Shown here one piece after another: positions 8,443 through 17,394 of a DNA stretch of 64,000 bases. The position numbers were made by a program, and so were the translations under genes. Position 1 is the stretch's first letter. Each line of letters begins with the position of its first letter. A model generated the notes under the pieces. The model ran no database searches. It had not been told where the DNA came from and worked only from the letters and a program-made list of their open reading frames with translations. The DNA is taken from the NCBI RefSeq assembly GCF_003751225.1, contig NZ_RJKE01000001.1, forward strand, positions 2,604,001-2,668,000. The letters are read 5' to 3'. The DNA is from Actinocorallia herbida (GTDB lineage Bacteria > Actinomycetota > Actinomycetes > Streptosporangiales > Streptosporangiaceae).

Positions 8443-9707
8443 TGGACGCGACCGACACGCCGGAACTCGCCGCGTTCCGGGCCGAGGCCCGCACCTGGCT
8501 CGCCGAGAACGCGCCGGAGCACGCCGGAACCGTCAAGCACCGGCTGCACTTCGAGCACGCCGACACCGCCCGGGAGTACGAGGAGGCGGAGCTCGCCAGC
8601 GTCCGCGCGGCGAAGGCCTGGCAGGCCAGGCTGCACGCGGGCGGGTGGGCGGGGGTGAGCTGGCCCGCCGCGTTCGGAGGCCGCGGCGGGACCCCCGGCC
8701 AGGAGGCCGTGTTCGCGGAGGAATCCGACCGCGCGGACGTCTCGGTGGGCCCGTTGCTGATCGGTCTGAAGATGGTCGGCCCGACCCTGATGCGACACGG
8801 CACCACGGCCCAGTGCGCCGCGCATCTCGGCCCGCTGCTGAGCGGGCAGAGCGTCTGGTGCCAGCTCTACAGCGAGCCCGAGGCGGGCTCCGACCTGGCC
8901 GCGCTGCGCACCCGGGCCGTCCTGGACGAGGCCGCGGGGGAGTGGGTCGTCACCGGCCAGAAGGTCTGGACGTCGAGCGCGCAGGTCGCCGACTGGGCGA
9001 TCCTGCTGGCCCGCACCGACGTCGACGTGCCCAAGCACCAGGGCATCACCTACTTCCTGGTCGACATGCGCTCGCCCGGCATCGAGGTCAGGCCACTGCG
9101 GCAGATGAACGGCTCGTACCACTTCAACGAGGTGTTCCTCGACGCCGTCCGGATCCCCGCCGACCAGGTCGTCGGCGAGGTGAACGGCGGCTGGAAGGTC
9201 GTGCACACGACGCTGGCCGCCGAGCGCGCGATGATCGGCGGTGGCGGCGGCGAGAAGGCGCGCGCCCTGCTCGCCCTGGCGGTCTCCCGGGGCCGCGACG
9301 GCGACCCGCTCGTCCGGCAGCGCATCGCCGAGGTGTTCACGCTCGACGAGATCCTGCGGTTCCTCGGCCTGAAGATGCGCGCCGCCATAGCGCGCGGCGT
9401 CCAGCCCGGCCCCGAGGGCTCGATCATGAAGCTCCTCGTCGCGCGCCGCGCCCACGAGGCCGCGGCGGCCGCGCTCGCGATCGAGGGCGAGGCCGCGCTC
9501 CTGGCCGGGGCGGACGCCCCCGACGACGGCGCCTGGCAGCAGCAGCTGCTGAGCGCGCAGGGCCTGCGGATCGGCGGCGGCACCGACTTCATCCAGCTCA
9601 ACGCGATCGCCGAACGCATCCTCGGCCTGCCCCGGCGCAGGCAGCCCGACAAGGACACCCCGTTCCGCGAGCTCACCGCGCGCGGCCGCAAGGAGGACCG
9701 ACCATGA
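8442..9707 (+). CDS. acyl-CoA dehydrogenase
   Basis: A 421-residue FAD-dependent enzyme that introduces an alpha-beta double bond into an acyl-CoA. The N-terminal helical domain carries GWAGVSWPAAFGG. The FAD-binding middle domain has CQLYSEPEAGSDLAALRTRA and GQKVWTSSAQVADW. The C-terminal part has GTDFIQLNAIAERILGLPR instead of the usual Gly-Gly-x-Gly end, so it is a divergent FadE-type subunit. The translational coupling (TGATG) to the SDR and the 4-base overlap with the following amidohydrolase make a tight three-gene operon. It may act alone or need a partner subunit; only one is encoded here. Confidence 0.92.
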   Translation: MDATDTPELAAFRAEARTWLAENAPEHAGTVKHRLHFEHADTAREYEEAELASVRAAKAWQARLHAGGWAGVSWPAAFGGRGGTPGQEAVFAEESDRADVSVGPLLIGLKMVGPTLMRHGTTAQCAAHLGPLLSGQSVWCQLYSEPEAGSDLAALRTRAVLDEAAGEWVVTGQKVWTSSAQVADWAILLARTDVDVPKHQGITYFLVDMRSPGIEVRPLRQMNGSYHFNEVFLDAVRIPADQVVGEVNGGWKVVHTTLAAERAMIGGGGGEKARALLALAVSRGRDGDPLVRQRIAEVFTLDEILRFLGLKMRAAIARGVQPGPEGSIMKLLVARRAHEAAAAALAIEGEAALLAGADAPDDGAWQQQLLSAQGLRIGGGTDFIQLNAIAERILGLPRRRQPDKDTPFRELTARGRKEDRP

Positions 9708-10576
9708 GCGTGCTCGACGGGCAGCCCATCATCGACACGATGATCGGGTTCCCCATGCGGGACCCGAAGGCCACCTACGCGTTCATCACGAACAAGACCA
9801 AGGACGCCGAGTCCAGCGCGCTCAAGATGCCCGCGGGGTACCTGTTCAAGGACGCCCCCGGCGAGCCGGATCCGGACGCGCCGCTGCCCGATCCCGTCGC
9901 CGTCACCCTCGCCCAGATGGACGCGCACGGGATCGCGGTCGGGCTCGTCGGGGTGAAGGGCGAGGACGGGAGGCGGGCCGTCCAGGAGTTCCCCGACAGG
10001 TTCGCGGGCTCCTTGTCGGTCGATCCGAACAAGGGCGTCGACACGCTGCGGGAGATCACCGCGGCCCACCGCGACCTCGGCATCAAGGCCGTCGACGTCT
10101 TCCCGGCCGGCCTCACCCCGCAGGTCGCCATCAACGACAAGAAGATGTACCCGGTCTACGCCAAATGCGTGGAACTCGGACTGCCGATCTTCGTCTGCGC
10201 GGGCATCCCCGGACCGCGGGTCCCGTTCGAGCCGCAGAAGGTCGAGTACCTCGACGAGGTCATGTACGACTTTCCGGAACTGGTCCTCGTCACCCGGCAC
10301 GGCTGCGAGCCCTGGACGGACCTCGCCGTCAAGCTCATGCTGCGCTGGCCGAACCTCTACTACTCCACCAGCGCGTTCGCGCCCAGGTACTACCCCCGCG
10401 ACATCGTCGACTACGCCAACTCGCGCGGCGCCGACAAGATCATCTATGGCGGCTACCACCCGATGGGGCTGAGCCTGGAGCGCATCATGCGCGAGCTGCC
10501 CACCGTCCCGTTCAAGGACGAGGTGTGGCCGAAGTTCCTGCACGGCAACGCCCGGCGCGTCCTCGGGCTCGACTGA
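9704..10576 (+). CDS. amidohydrolase-2-like protein with altered metal site
   Basis: A 290-residue TIM-barrel protein of the amidohydrolase-2 type, which normally hydrolyses or decarboxylates using one or two metals. The usual strand-1 HxH reads GQPIIDTMIGFP (about 7-18), with no His. The strand-8 catalytic Asp, usually in a GSDYP-like motif, reads KIIYGGYHPMGLSLERIM. Histidines do remain at VTRHGCEPW. Overall length and C-terminal HGNARRVLGL are normal, so the family call holds, but conventional metal catalysis is doubtful. The start overlaps the dehydrogenase stop by 4 bases. It could be a divergent hydrolase of a CoA-linked intermediate or a non-enzymatic partner. Confidence 0.82.
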   Translation: MSVLDGQPIIDTMIGFPMRDPKATYAFITNKTKDAESSALKMPAGYLFKDAPGEPDPDAPLPDPVAVTLAQMDAHGIAVGLVGVKGEDGRRAVQEFPDRFAGSLSVDPNKGVDTLREITAAHRDLGIKAVDVFPAGLTPQVAINDKKMYPVYAKCVELGLPIFVCAGIPGPRVPFEPQKVEYLDEVMYDFPELVLVTRHGCEPWTDLAVKLMLRWPNLYYSTSAFAPRYYPRDIVDYANSRGADKIIYGGYHPMGLSLERIMRELPTVPFKDEVWPKFLHGNARRVLGLD

Positions 10577-10662
10577 CCCCACCGCGACTCCGGAGACCCT
10601 GCCGGTTTCCCCTCCGTTCCGCCCTTGCCCGTTTCCCTCCACCCACCCCTCTGGAGGCATCC

Positions 10663-12387
10663 GTGACCGAAACCCAGTCCGCGCCCGTCACCCTCCGGTG
10701 GCGCGGCGACCGCCGTCTCGACCAGGGCATGCGCGACCTGCTGTGCGGCCCCGGCGGCGCCTTCGAACGCCGGATCGAGGACGTGCTCGGCGCGCCAGCC
10801 GAGGTGTTCGTCCAACGCGTGGGCAGCATCCCGGCGATGCTGGAGGCCGCCGTCGCGCGCGAGCCCGACACCACCTACCTCCTGCTGGACGGCCCGGAGC
10901 CGGAGACGCTGAGCTTCGCGCAGACCGAAAGGCTCGCCCGCGCCTACGCCGAGGTCCTGGCGGCCCGGTACGGGATCGGGTCCGGCGACCGCGTCGCCGT
11001 CGCCGCCGCCAACGGCCGCGAGCATCTGCTCCTGCTGTGGGCGACGCTCTCGCTCGGCGCGATCGCGGTCGGCCTGAACGGCTGGTGGGCGCCCGCGGAA
11101 CTCGACCACGGCCTCCGGCTGACCGAGCCGAAGGCGGCGTTCGGCCTGGGCCGCCCGCTGGAGCGCCTGCGCGCGAGTGAGACGGTCTCCTCCGGCGCGC
11201 TCACCGCGGACTCCCTCGACGACCTGCACGCCGCGGCCGTCGCGCTCGGCGAGCCGATCCGGGCGCTCACCGGGACCCCGATCGGCGAGGACGACCCGGC
11301 GCTCATCATGTTCACCAGTGGGACGACGAACCGGCCGAAGGGCGTCACCCTCTCGCACCGCAACGTCGTCCATTTCGGCATGTTCGGCGGCATCGGCGGC
11401 GCCGTCGCCGCGCTCACCGGCACCGGGCTCCGCCAGGTCCCGCCGGACCTCCAGCGCACCTCGATCCTCGCGAACCCGCTGTTCCACGTGTCCGGCGCGT
11501 GCGTCGCCCTCTCGAACGCGACGCTCTACGGACTGCGGCTCGTCATTCTCGACCGCGGCAAATGGGACGCCGAGCGGGCGCTGGAGATCACCGACAGGTA
11601 CCGCCTCACCCAGTGGACGGGCGTGCCCACCCACTTCTGGCGGATGCTCAACCACCCGGACTTCGAGAAGTACAGCACCGACCAGGTGACCGTCATCGGG
11701 AGCGGCGGGGCCACCTTCGCGCCCGAGCTCCTGCGGCTCTTCGCCAGGAAGATGCCCGGCCTCCAGATCACCAACGGCTACGGCATGACCGAGACGACCG
11801 GCTCCGGCACGTTCCTCAACGGGCTGGAGATGGACGGGCATCCGGCTTCGGTCGGCGCGGCCGCCCCGACCGTCGAGGTCCAGGTCCGCGACGAGTCCGG
11901 CAACGTACTGCCCGAGGGCGAGGTCGGCGAGATCCACGTCCGCAGCGCCTCGGTGTTCCTCGGCTACTGGAACGACCCCGACGCCACCGCCAAGGCCCTC
12001 ACCCCCGACCGCTGGTACCGCTCCGGTGACTACGGCCGCGTCGTCGAAGGCGTCCTCTACCTCGAAAGCCGCATGCGCGACCTCATCCTGCGCGGCGGTG
12101 AGAACGTCTACCCCATCGAGATCGAGTACCGCCTCGTCGAGCACCCCGGCATCGCCGACGCCGCGGTCATCGGCGTCCCCCACGAATCCCTGGGCCAGGA
12201 GGTCAAGGCCTTCGTCGTCGCCGAACCCGGCACCTCCCTCACCCCCGATGAGGTCCGCACCTGGGTCGCCGACGGGCTGGCCGCCTTCAAGGTCCCCGCA
12301 CAAGTCGAGTTCCTCGACGCCCTCCCCTACAACGAGACCGGCAAAGTCCTCAAACGCCTCCTAGAGGACCGCCCCACCTCGGCCTGA
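10663..12387 (+). CDS. AMP-dependent acyl-CoA ligase (class I adenylate-forming)
   Basis: A 574-residue ligase with IMFTSGTTNRPKGVTLSHRN (A3), NGYGMTETTGSG (A5), WYRSGDYGRVVEGVLYLESRMRD (A7/A8), GGENVYPIEIE and TGKVLKRLL (A10). All catalytic motifs are intact. The N-terminal extension (DRRLDQGMRDLLCGPGGAFERR) resembles the ligases of steroid/aromatic clusters more than fatty-acid FadD. GTG at 10663 follows CTGGAGG at good spacing, 86 bases after the amidohydrolase. The gap is C/T-rich with no terminator, so it is probably the last gene of the 7531 operon. Confidence 0.92.
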   Translation: MTETQSAPVTLRWRGDRRLDQGMRDLLCGPGGAFERRIEDVLGAPAEVFVQRVGSIPAMLEAAVAREPDTTYLLLDGPEPETLSFAQTERLARAYAEVLAARYGIGSGDRVAVAAANGREHLLLLWATLSLGAIAVGLNGWWAPAELDHGLRLTEPKAAFGLGRPLERLRASETVSSGALTADSLDDLHAAAVALGEPIRALTGTPIGEDDPALIMFTSGTTNRPKGVTLSHRNVVHFGMFGGIGGAVAALTGTGLRQVPPDLQRTSILANPLFHVSGACVALSNATLYGLRLVILDRGKWDAERALEITDRYRLTQWTGVPTHFWRMLNHPDFEKYSTDQVTVIGSGGATFAPELLRLFARKMPGLQITNGYGMTETTGSGTFLNGLEMDGHPASVGAAAPTVEVQVRDESGNVLPEGEVGEIHVRSASVFLGYWNDPDATAKALTPDRWYRSGDYGRVVEGVLYLESRMRDLILRGGENVYPIEIEYRLVEHPGIADAAVIGVPHESLGQEVKAFVVAEPGTSLTPDEVRTWVADGLAAFKVPAQVEFLDALPYNETGKVLKRLLEDRPTSA

Positions 12388-12507
12388 CCGGCCTCGCGCC
12401 GTCCCTTCCCGTTGAAGGGGCGGCCTCGGTCGCGTCCCCTGCCTTCGCACCGACAGGCCGGGTCCCGCACCCATGCGCACGGCTGCGGGCCCGCCGTCGC
12501 GCCGGCG

Positions 12508-13224
12508 TCAGATTCCCAGACGGGTGGCGATGCCTTCCAGAAGGCAGTCGAGGCCGTGCGTGAACTGCCAGCGGGCGTCGTCCTTGCGGGCGGCGGCGTG
12601 GAGGTAGGCCTCGAAGGCGGGGTAGCGGCCCGTGCCGATGAGCCAGGTCATCGCGGGGGCCAGTTCGGTGCGCAGTCCGGGGCCACCGGACAGGCCCTCC
12701 TCGCGGATGAGCGCGCTGACGGCGCACTCGTAGCCCATCGCGCCCTCCACGTAGGCGGCCACGGAGCGGAAGACGCTCATCGTGGTGTCGGCGTCGAGGC
12801 CGTGGCCCTGCAGCGCGGCGAGCACCTGCTCGGTGACGGCCATCCGATTGGGCGTGAGGGCGAGTTTGGCCCGCGGGGAGAGCTGCGCCAGCCACCGGTG
12901 CGCCAGGATCAGCTCCCGGGTGCGCATCGCCAGGTCGTGGAGGGTCTCCCGCCAGCCCAGGCCGCCGGGCAGCCGCAGGTCGGCGTAGGCGTGGTCGACC
13001 ATCAGTTCCAGAAGGTCGTCCTTGCCCGAGACGTAGCGGTACGGCGCCATCGGTGCGACACCGAGCTCACCGGCCAGGCGGCGCATGGTGACGGCCTCCA
13101 AGGACTCGGCGTCGGCGATGGCCACCGCGGTCGCGGCGATGCGCTGCGGGGAGAGCGTCTGGCGCGGCGCGGGCGACGGGCGCTCCAGCCGCTCCCACAG
13201 GGACTCGGGCTTCTCGGCGGACAT
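12508..13224 (-). CDS. TetR-family regulator with TetR_C tetracycline-repressor-like domain
   Basis: A 238-residue repressor. The HTH lies unusually far in, after a 30-residue leader: LSPQRIAATAVAIADAESLEAVTMRRLAGELGV, then MAPYRYVSGKDDLLELMVDHAY. This VTMRRLA...MAPYRYV form is typical of TetR proteins with the TetR_C domain that control drug efflux. ATG 13224 is chosen because the upstream extension (to 13257) would run through the operator repeats. It is divergent from an FMN reductase/MFS operon, so it very likely represses both that operon and itself through the repeats at 13227-13300. Confidence 0.92.
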   Translation of the reverse strand: MSAEKPESLWERLERPSPAPRQTLSPQRIAATAVAIADAESLEAVTMRRLAGELGVAPMAPYRYVSGKDDLLELMVDHAYADLRLPGGLGWRETLHDLAMRTRELILAHRWLAQLSPRAKLALTPNRMAVTEQVLAALQGHGLDADTTMSVFRSVAAYVEGAMGYECAVSALIREEGLSGGPGLRTELAPAMTWLIGTGRYPAFEAYLHAAARKDDARWQFTHGLDCLLEGIATRLGI

Positions 13225-13226
13225 GG

Positions 13227-13300
13227 ATACAACGTATCTCAAGTAGACAGCGTACAAAGTGCTGTGTACGTTGTATCTCGATCAATACGGCGTACACAGC
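13227..13300. promoter_or_regulatory. Clustered TetR operator repeats
   Basis: Between divergent starts lie ATACAACGTA (13227-13236) and its exact complement TACGTTGTAT (13267-13276), and GCTGTGTAC (13261-13269) with its exact complement GTACACAGC (13292-13300). GTACA/TGTAC half-sites recur at 13252, 13265 and 13292. They overlap the likely promoters of both genes. Confidence 0.75.
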
Positions 13301-13312
13301 AAGGGAAACGTC

Positions 13313-13900
13313 ATGGACCAGCTCAAGATCGCGGTCATCGTCGGCAGTACCCGTGAGGGCAGGTTCGGTCCCTCGGTCGCCTCCTGGGTGACGGGCCGGA
13401 TCACCCGGCGCGGCGACATGGAGGCCGAGGTGATCGACCTGGTGGAGACCCCGCTGCCGACCGTCTTCCCCGTGCTCGGGCAGCCTCCCGCGGCCGCCGG
13501 GGACCGGGCGCTGCTGGCCGCCGTGTCCCCGCGCATGGCCGCGGCCGACGCCTTCGTCATCGTGACGCCCGAGTACAACCACAGCTTTCCCGCCGCCCTG
13601 AAGAACGCCATCGACTGGCACTCCACCGAGTGGCACGCCAAGCCCGTCGCGTTCGTCTCCTACGGCGCCTTCTCCGGGGGCCTGCGCGCCATCGAGCAGC
13701 TCCGCCCGGTCCTCGCCGAACTGCACGCGGTGACGGTCCGCGACGCGGTCTCCCTCCAGCACCCGTGGGCGCTGTTCGACGGGGACGGAAAGGCGGTGGA
13801 CCCGGCCCTGGACGCCGCAGCCGAGCTCATGCTGGACCGAGTCGGCTGGTGGGCGCGCGCCCTTCGCACCGCCCGGACCGACAGCCCTTACGCCGCCTGA
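13313..13900 (+). CDS. NADPH-dependent FMN reductase-like oxidoreductase
   Basis: A 195-residue flavodoxin-fold protein. The phosphate-binding loop GSTREGRFGPSVASWV (about 10-25) and the TPEYNHSFPAALKNAIDW segment (about 84-101) are the two family signatures. Members reduce FMN, quinones, azo dyes or chromate with NAD(P)H. ATG 13313 has AAGGGA upstream and lies after the operators, which rules out the longer frame. It is followed one base later by an MFS transporter, so reduction and export are probably co-induced when the divergent TetR is released, for example by a quinone-like or nitro compound (inference). Confidence 0.9.
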   Translation: MDQLKIAVIVGSTREGRFGPSVASWVTGRITRRGDMEAEVIDLVETPLPTVFPVLGQPPAAAGDRALLAAVSPRMAAADAFVIVTPEYNHSFPAALKNAIDWHSTEWHAKPVAFVSYGAFSGGLRAIEQLRPVLAELHAVTVRDAVSLQHPWALFDGDGKAVDPALDAAAELMLDRVGWWARALRTARTDSPYAA

Positions 13901-13901
13901 C

Positions 13902-15455
13902 ATGAACGACCTCACGAAGCGCGAACGCCGCTCCCTCCACGTCGGCGTTCTCGGCCTGCTGCTCGGCATGTTCCTGGCGATGCTCGACGGCCTGATCGTG
14001 GGCACCGCGCTGCCCACGATCGCCGGCGACCTCGGCGGGCTCGGCCACCTGGCCTGGGTGGTGACGGCGTACCTGCTCGCCAGTGCGGCCACCACCCCGA
14101 TCTGGGGCAAACTCGGCGACCTGGTGGGCCGCAAAGCGGTGTTCGTCGGCGCGATCCTGGTCTTCCTGGTCGGCTCCGCCCTGTGCGGCCTGGCCCAGGA
14201 CATGGTCCAGCTGATCGTGTTCCGGGCCGTGCAGGGACTCGGCGCGGGCGGGCTCATGGTCGGCGCGCTCTCCATCATCGGCGTGGTGGTGGCGCCCCGC
14301 GACAGCGGCCGGATCCAGTCGATGATCGGCGTCATCATGCCGATCGCCTACGTCGGCGGCCCGCTGCTCGGCGGTCTGCTCACCGACCACCTCAGCTGGC
14401 GCTGGACCTTCTACGTCAACCTGCCCGTCGGCGCCGTCGCCCTGGTGCTCATCGCCACCCGCATCCACCCGCCATCCGCGCCGCGCGGCCGCCCCCGCAT
14501 CGACTACGCGGGCGCGGCCCTGCTGACGGCCGCCATCGTGGCGCTGACCCTGCTCGCCACCTGGGCCGGGACCACCTACCCGTGGGCGTCACCGCAGATC
14601 CTCGGCCTGGGCGCGCTCGGCGTCCTCGGCCTCGGCTGGTTCATCGCCGTCGAGCGGCGCGCCGCCGAGCCGATCATCCCGCCCCGGCTGTTCGCCGACC
14701 GGAACTTCACCGTCGTACAGGTGCTCGGCCTCCTGGTCGGCGCCGTGATGTTGACCGTGACCGGCTACCTGCCGCAGTACTTTCAGTTCGTCCAGGGAGC
14801 GTCCCCGGCGGCGAGCGGGATGCTGCTGCTCCCGCTGATGTTCGGCATGCTCGGCGCCCAGCTGCTCTCCGGCCGCCTCATCACCGAGAACGGCAGGTAC
14901 CGGAGATACCCGATCCTCGGCGGCGCGCTCATGGCCGCGGGCTCCGTAGCCCTGCTCCGGCTCGAGGTGGGGACCGCCGTCGTCACGGCGTCCGCGCTCA
15001 CCGCGGTCATCGGCGTCGGCATCGGCCTGCTGATGCAGAGCACCACCCTGATCACCATGAACAGCGCGGAGCCGCGCGACATGGGCGCCGCCAACGGCAC
15101 CCTCATGCTGGTCCGCGTCATCGGTGGCTCGGTGGGCATCGCCTTCCTGGGCACCCTTTACGCCGCCCGCATGGCCGCGGATCTGACCGCCGACCTCGGC
15201 CGGTCCGCCGCCCTGCGCCTCACCGAAGGCGGCGACCTCACCCCGGCCCTTCTCGCCGACCTCCCCGCCGCGACCGTCGACGCCGTCCGCGCGGCGGTGA
15301 CCGGCGGCCTCCACCTCCTCCTCCTGGGCGCCCTCCTCCTTTCCCTCCTGGCCTTCGCCGCCTCCTGGCTGATCCGCGAAGTCCCCCTCCGCGAGACGCC
15401 TCCCGACCCCGGAACCCCCGCCCCGCCCGTCCCGGACGCCCGTGCCCGCCCTTGA
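13902..15455 (+). CDS. MFS drug transporter, DHA2 (14-TM, EmrB/QacA) family
   Basis: A 517-residue integral membrane exporter driven by the proton gradient. The length and hydrophobic pattern fit 14 helices. Family motifs are visible: MFLAMLDGLIVGTALPTIAGDL in TM1, motif A as GKLGDLVGRKAVF (about 68-80), and WRWTFYVNLPVG after TM5. The C-terminus is a short Pro-rich tail (TPPDPGTPAPPVPD). It starts directly after the reductase stop, so expression is coupled. Substrate specificity cannot be read from sequence; the TetR context points to a toxic small molecule. Confidence 0.93.
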   Translation: MNDLTKRERRSLHVGVLGLLLGMFLAMLDGLIVGTALPTIAGDLGGLGHLAWVVTAYLLASAATTPIWGKLGDLVGRKAVFVGAILVFLVGSALCGLAQDMVQLIVFRAVQGLGAGGLMVGALSIIGVVVAPRDSGRIQSMIGVIMPIAYVGGPLLGGLLTDHLSWRWTFYVNLPVGAVALVLIATRIHPPSAPRGRPRIDYAGAALLTAAIVALTLLATWAGTTYPWASPQILGLGALGVLGLGWFIAVERRAAEPIIPPRLFADRNFTVVQVLGLLVGAVMLTVTGYLPQYFQFVQGASPAASGMLLLPLMFGMLGAQLLSGRLITENGRYRRYPILGGALMAAGSVALLRLEVGTAVVTASALTAVIGVGIGLLMQSTTLITMNSAEPRDMGAANGTLMLVRVIGGSVGIAFLGTLYAARMAADLTADLGRSAALRLTEGGDLTPALLADLPAATVDAVRAAVTGGLHLLLLGALLLSLLAFAASWLIREVPLRETPPDPGTPAPPVPDARARP

Positions 15456-15846
15456 CGCGTACGGGAGCCGCCCTCTTCGAGGGCTTCTGCCCGGGCGGCT
15501 GCGCGGAGGAGGGCGATGCCGCCCATGAGTGCGGCCCGCCCCGTCAGCCGGGCGGGCCGTTCGGGGTAGGTGGGGAGGGCGAGGCGGCGAGGGTGCGGAG
15601 GAAGGCGGCGCTTTCGGGGTTCGAGGGGTGTTGAACTGTTGTCCGTTGGGTGTTCAGGGGTGTTCGGAAGCGTCCATGAGGTCGTGTCCGTGGTGCTGTC
15701 GCTGTGTCTTCTGGTCGGGCGTGCGGTGGTTTCGGCAGCAGGTGACTGTGTGTTGCCCGATTCCTCGGACATGGCCCCGGCACCGGCAGTAGGTTCTCGA
15801 TCGATCGCATTCGGTGACATCGGCCAGGTGAGGGGGATCGTCCGCT
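15456..15846. other. Gene-free 391-bp stretch upstream of TnpB-like gene
   Basis: No convincing coding sequence on either strand. GC content and base pattern shift near 15630, where GT-rich DNA begins (TGTTGAACTGTTGTCC at 15631-15646, then GGTGTTCGG). This may mark the left edge of the TnpB-bearing element. No clear terminal inverted repeat was found. Confidence 0.4.
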
Positions 15847-17394
15847 ATGAGTGTTCCGGTGCCGTTGCGGTCGATGGCCGCGCCGTTCGTGGTCTCCGAG
15901 GCCTGCGGGGTGTCGGTGCGGACCCGTCTCAATGACCTCACCGCGGCCGATGAGATGGTGTTGCGCCGGGTCGGCGCGCATCTGGGATCGCTGGCGTCCC
16001 GGGACCTGAAAGCGCGTTGTGCTGACGGGCTGGGCCATAGCGCACAGCGGTGGGCGGAGCGTAAGCGGGAGTTGACGGGGTTGTCGTCGTCGCGGTGGGC
16101 GGGTGCGATCACGAAGGCCTCGCATGATCAGTGGGCGCTGGCCCGCCGCTCCCAGACCGCCCACATCACGACCCTCGACGCCGCCATCACCACGATCAGC
16201 CACCGCCTCGCCCTGCCGGTCGGGCAGAAAAGCGCCCGAGGTGTACCGGGCGGGTACCGGTCGGCTAAGGAGTGGTTCGGCAAATCCCGTCGCCTCACGG
16301 TCCTGAAGCAACGCCGGCAGCGGGCCGTAGCGGACCGGGCCGACGGCCGGGTACGGGTGGTGCGGGGCGGAAAGAGCCTTGCTCGGGGCCGGCATCAGCT
16401 GGAGGCCGCGGGGGTGAGTGAGCAGGAGTGGCGGGAGCGGTGGGAGGCGGCCCGCTGGTTCCTGACCGCCGACGGCGAGACCGGCAAACGGCACGGCAAT
16501 GAGACCCTGCGGATCACCCCTGACGGGCAGGTGTCGATCAAGCTGCCCGCCCCGCTGGCGGAGTTCGCGAACGCCCCTCACGGCCGGTACGTACTGTCCG
16601 CCCGGGTCTCCTTCGCATTTCGGGGTGAGGAGTGGGTGGATCGGGTGGAGGCGGACCGGGCGGTGGCCTACCGCATCCACCTGGATGCGGTGCGGGGCCG
16701 TTGGTATGTGGACGCGTCCTGGCAGCGCCCGCCCGTGCAGGCGATCCCGCTGGAGGCCGCGCTAACTGCTGGTGTGGTGGGGGTCGACACGAACGCCGAC
16801 CACCTCGCCGGCTGGCAGCTCGACGCCCGCGGCAACCCGGTGGGTAGGCCCCGCAGGTTCTTCTACGACCTGTCGGGCAGCGCCTCGCACCGCGACGCGC
16901 AGCTTCGCCACGCCCTCACCCGGCTCCTGCACTGGACCCGGCATCTCGGCGTCACCGCGATCGCCATCGAAGACCTCGACTTCGGTGACGTCAAGTCCCG
17001 CGAGAAGCACGGCCGACGCCGTCTGCGCCGGGTCGTGCACGGGATTCCGACGGGCCGGTTGAAGGCCCGGCTGGTGTCGATGGCCGCCGAATGCGGGATC
17101 GCGCTGGTGGCGGTCGACGCGGCCTACACCAGCCGGTGGGGAGCCGAGCATTGGCAGCAGGCCACCAGCACACGCAAGATCAAGACCAGCCGTCATGAGG
17201 CAGCGAGTCTCGTGATCGGACGGCGCGCCCAAGGTCATGGGGCCCGGCGTCGGACGGCACCGCCCCCGCACCACCGGAGTGATGATGCGGGGCATCGGAC
17301 CGCCCAGGCCCGACACCACGACCCAGGACGCGAGGAACCCCGCCCCGCCCGGACCGGAGGGCGGACGAGATCCGCTGCTCTACCGAGTGTGTGA
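15847..17394 (+). CDS. TnpB-like (IS200/IS605 accessory) RuvC-fold protein
   Basis: A 515-residue basic protein resembling the actinobacterial TnpB-related group. TnpB proteins are RNA-guided DNA nucleases of IS200/IS605 and IS607 elements. RuvC-I is VVGVDTNADH (Asp314), RuvC-II is IAIEDLDFGD (Glu375), and the third motif is SRHEAASLVIGRRAQGHG (Glu451 where TnpB usually has Asp). The zinc ribbon (two CxxC pairs) normally found between motifs II and III is absent: the region reads DAAYTSRWGAEHWQQ. The N-terminal half is Arg-rich and lacks a recognised HTH. No TnpA is adjacent. Tandem hairpins follow the stop. The low-complexity Pro/Arg/His tail is usual in this subgroup, so I regard the gene as intact. 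Confidence 0.72.
   Translation: MSVPVPLRSMAAPFVVSEACGVSVRTRLNDLTAADEMVLRRVGAHLGSLASRDLKARCADGLGHSAQRWAERKRELTGLSSSRWAGAITKASHDQWALARRSQTAHITTLDAAITTISHRLALPVGQKSARGVPGGYRSAKEWFGKSRRLTVLKQRRQRAVADRADGRVRVVRGGKSLARGRHQLEAAGVSEQEWRERWEAARWFLTADGETGKRHGNETLRITPDGQVSIKLPAPLAEFANAPHGRYVLSARVSFAFRGEEWVDRVEADRAVAYRIHLDAVRGRWYVDASWQRPPVQAIPLEAALTAGVVGVDTNADHLAGWQLDARGNPVGRPRRFFYDLSGSASHRDAQLRHALTRLLHWTRHLGVTAIAIEDLDFGDVKSREKHGRRRLRRVVHGIPTGRLKARLVSMAAECGIALVAVDAAYTSRWGAEHWQQATSTRKIKTSRHEAASLVIGRRAQGHGARRRTAPPPHHRSDDAGHRTAQARHHDPGREEPRPARTGGRTRSAALPSV

Noticed and set aside
8375-10576. A 733-codon plus frame spanning dehydrogenase and amidohydrolase
   Set aside because: Its first two-thirds is an out-of-frame Arg-rich reading of the acyl-CoA dehydrogenase. 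Only the last 290 codons, from ATG 9704, are a real protein.
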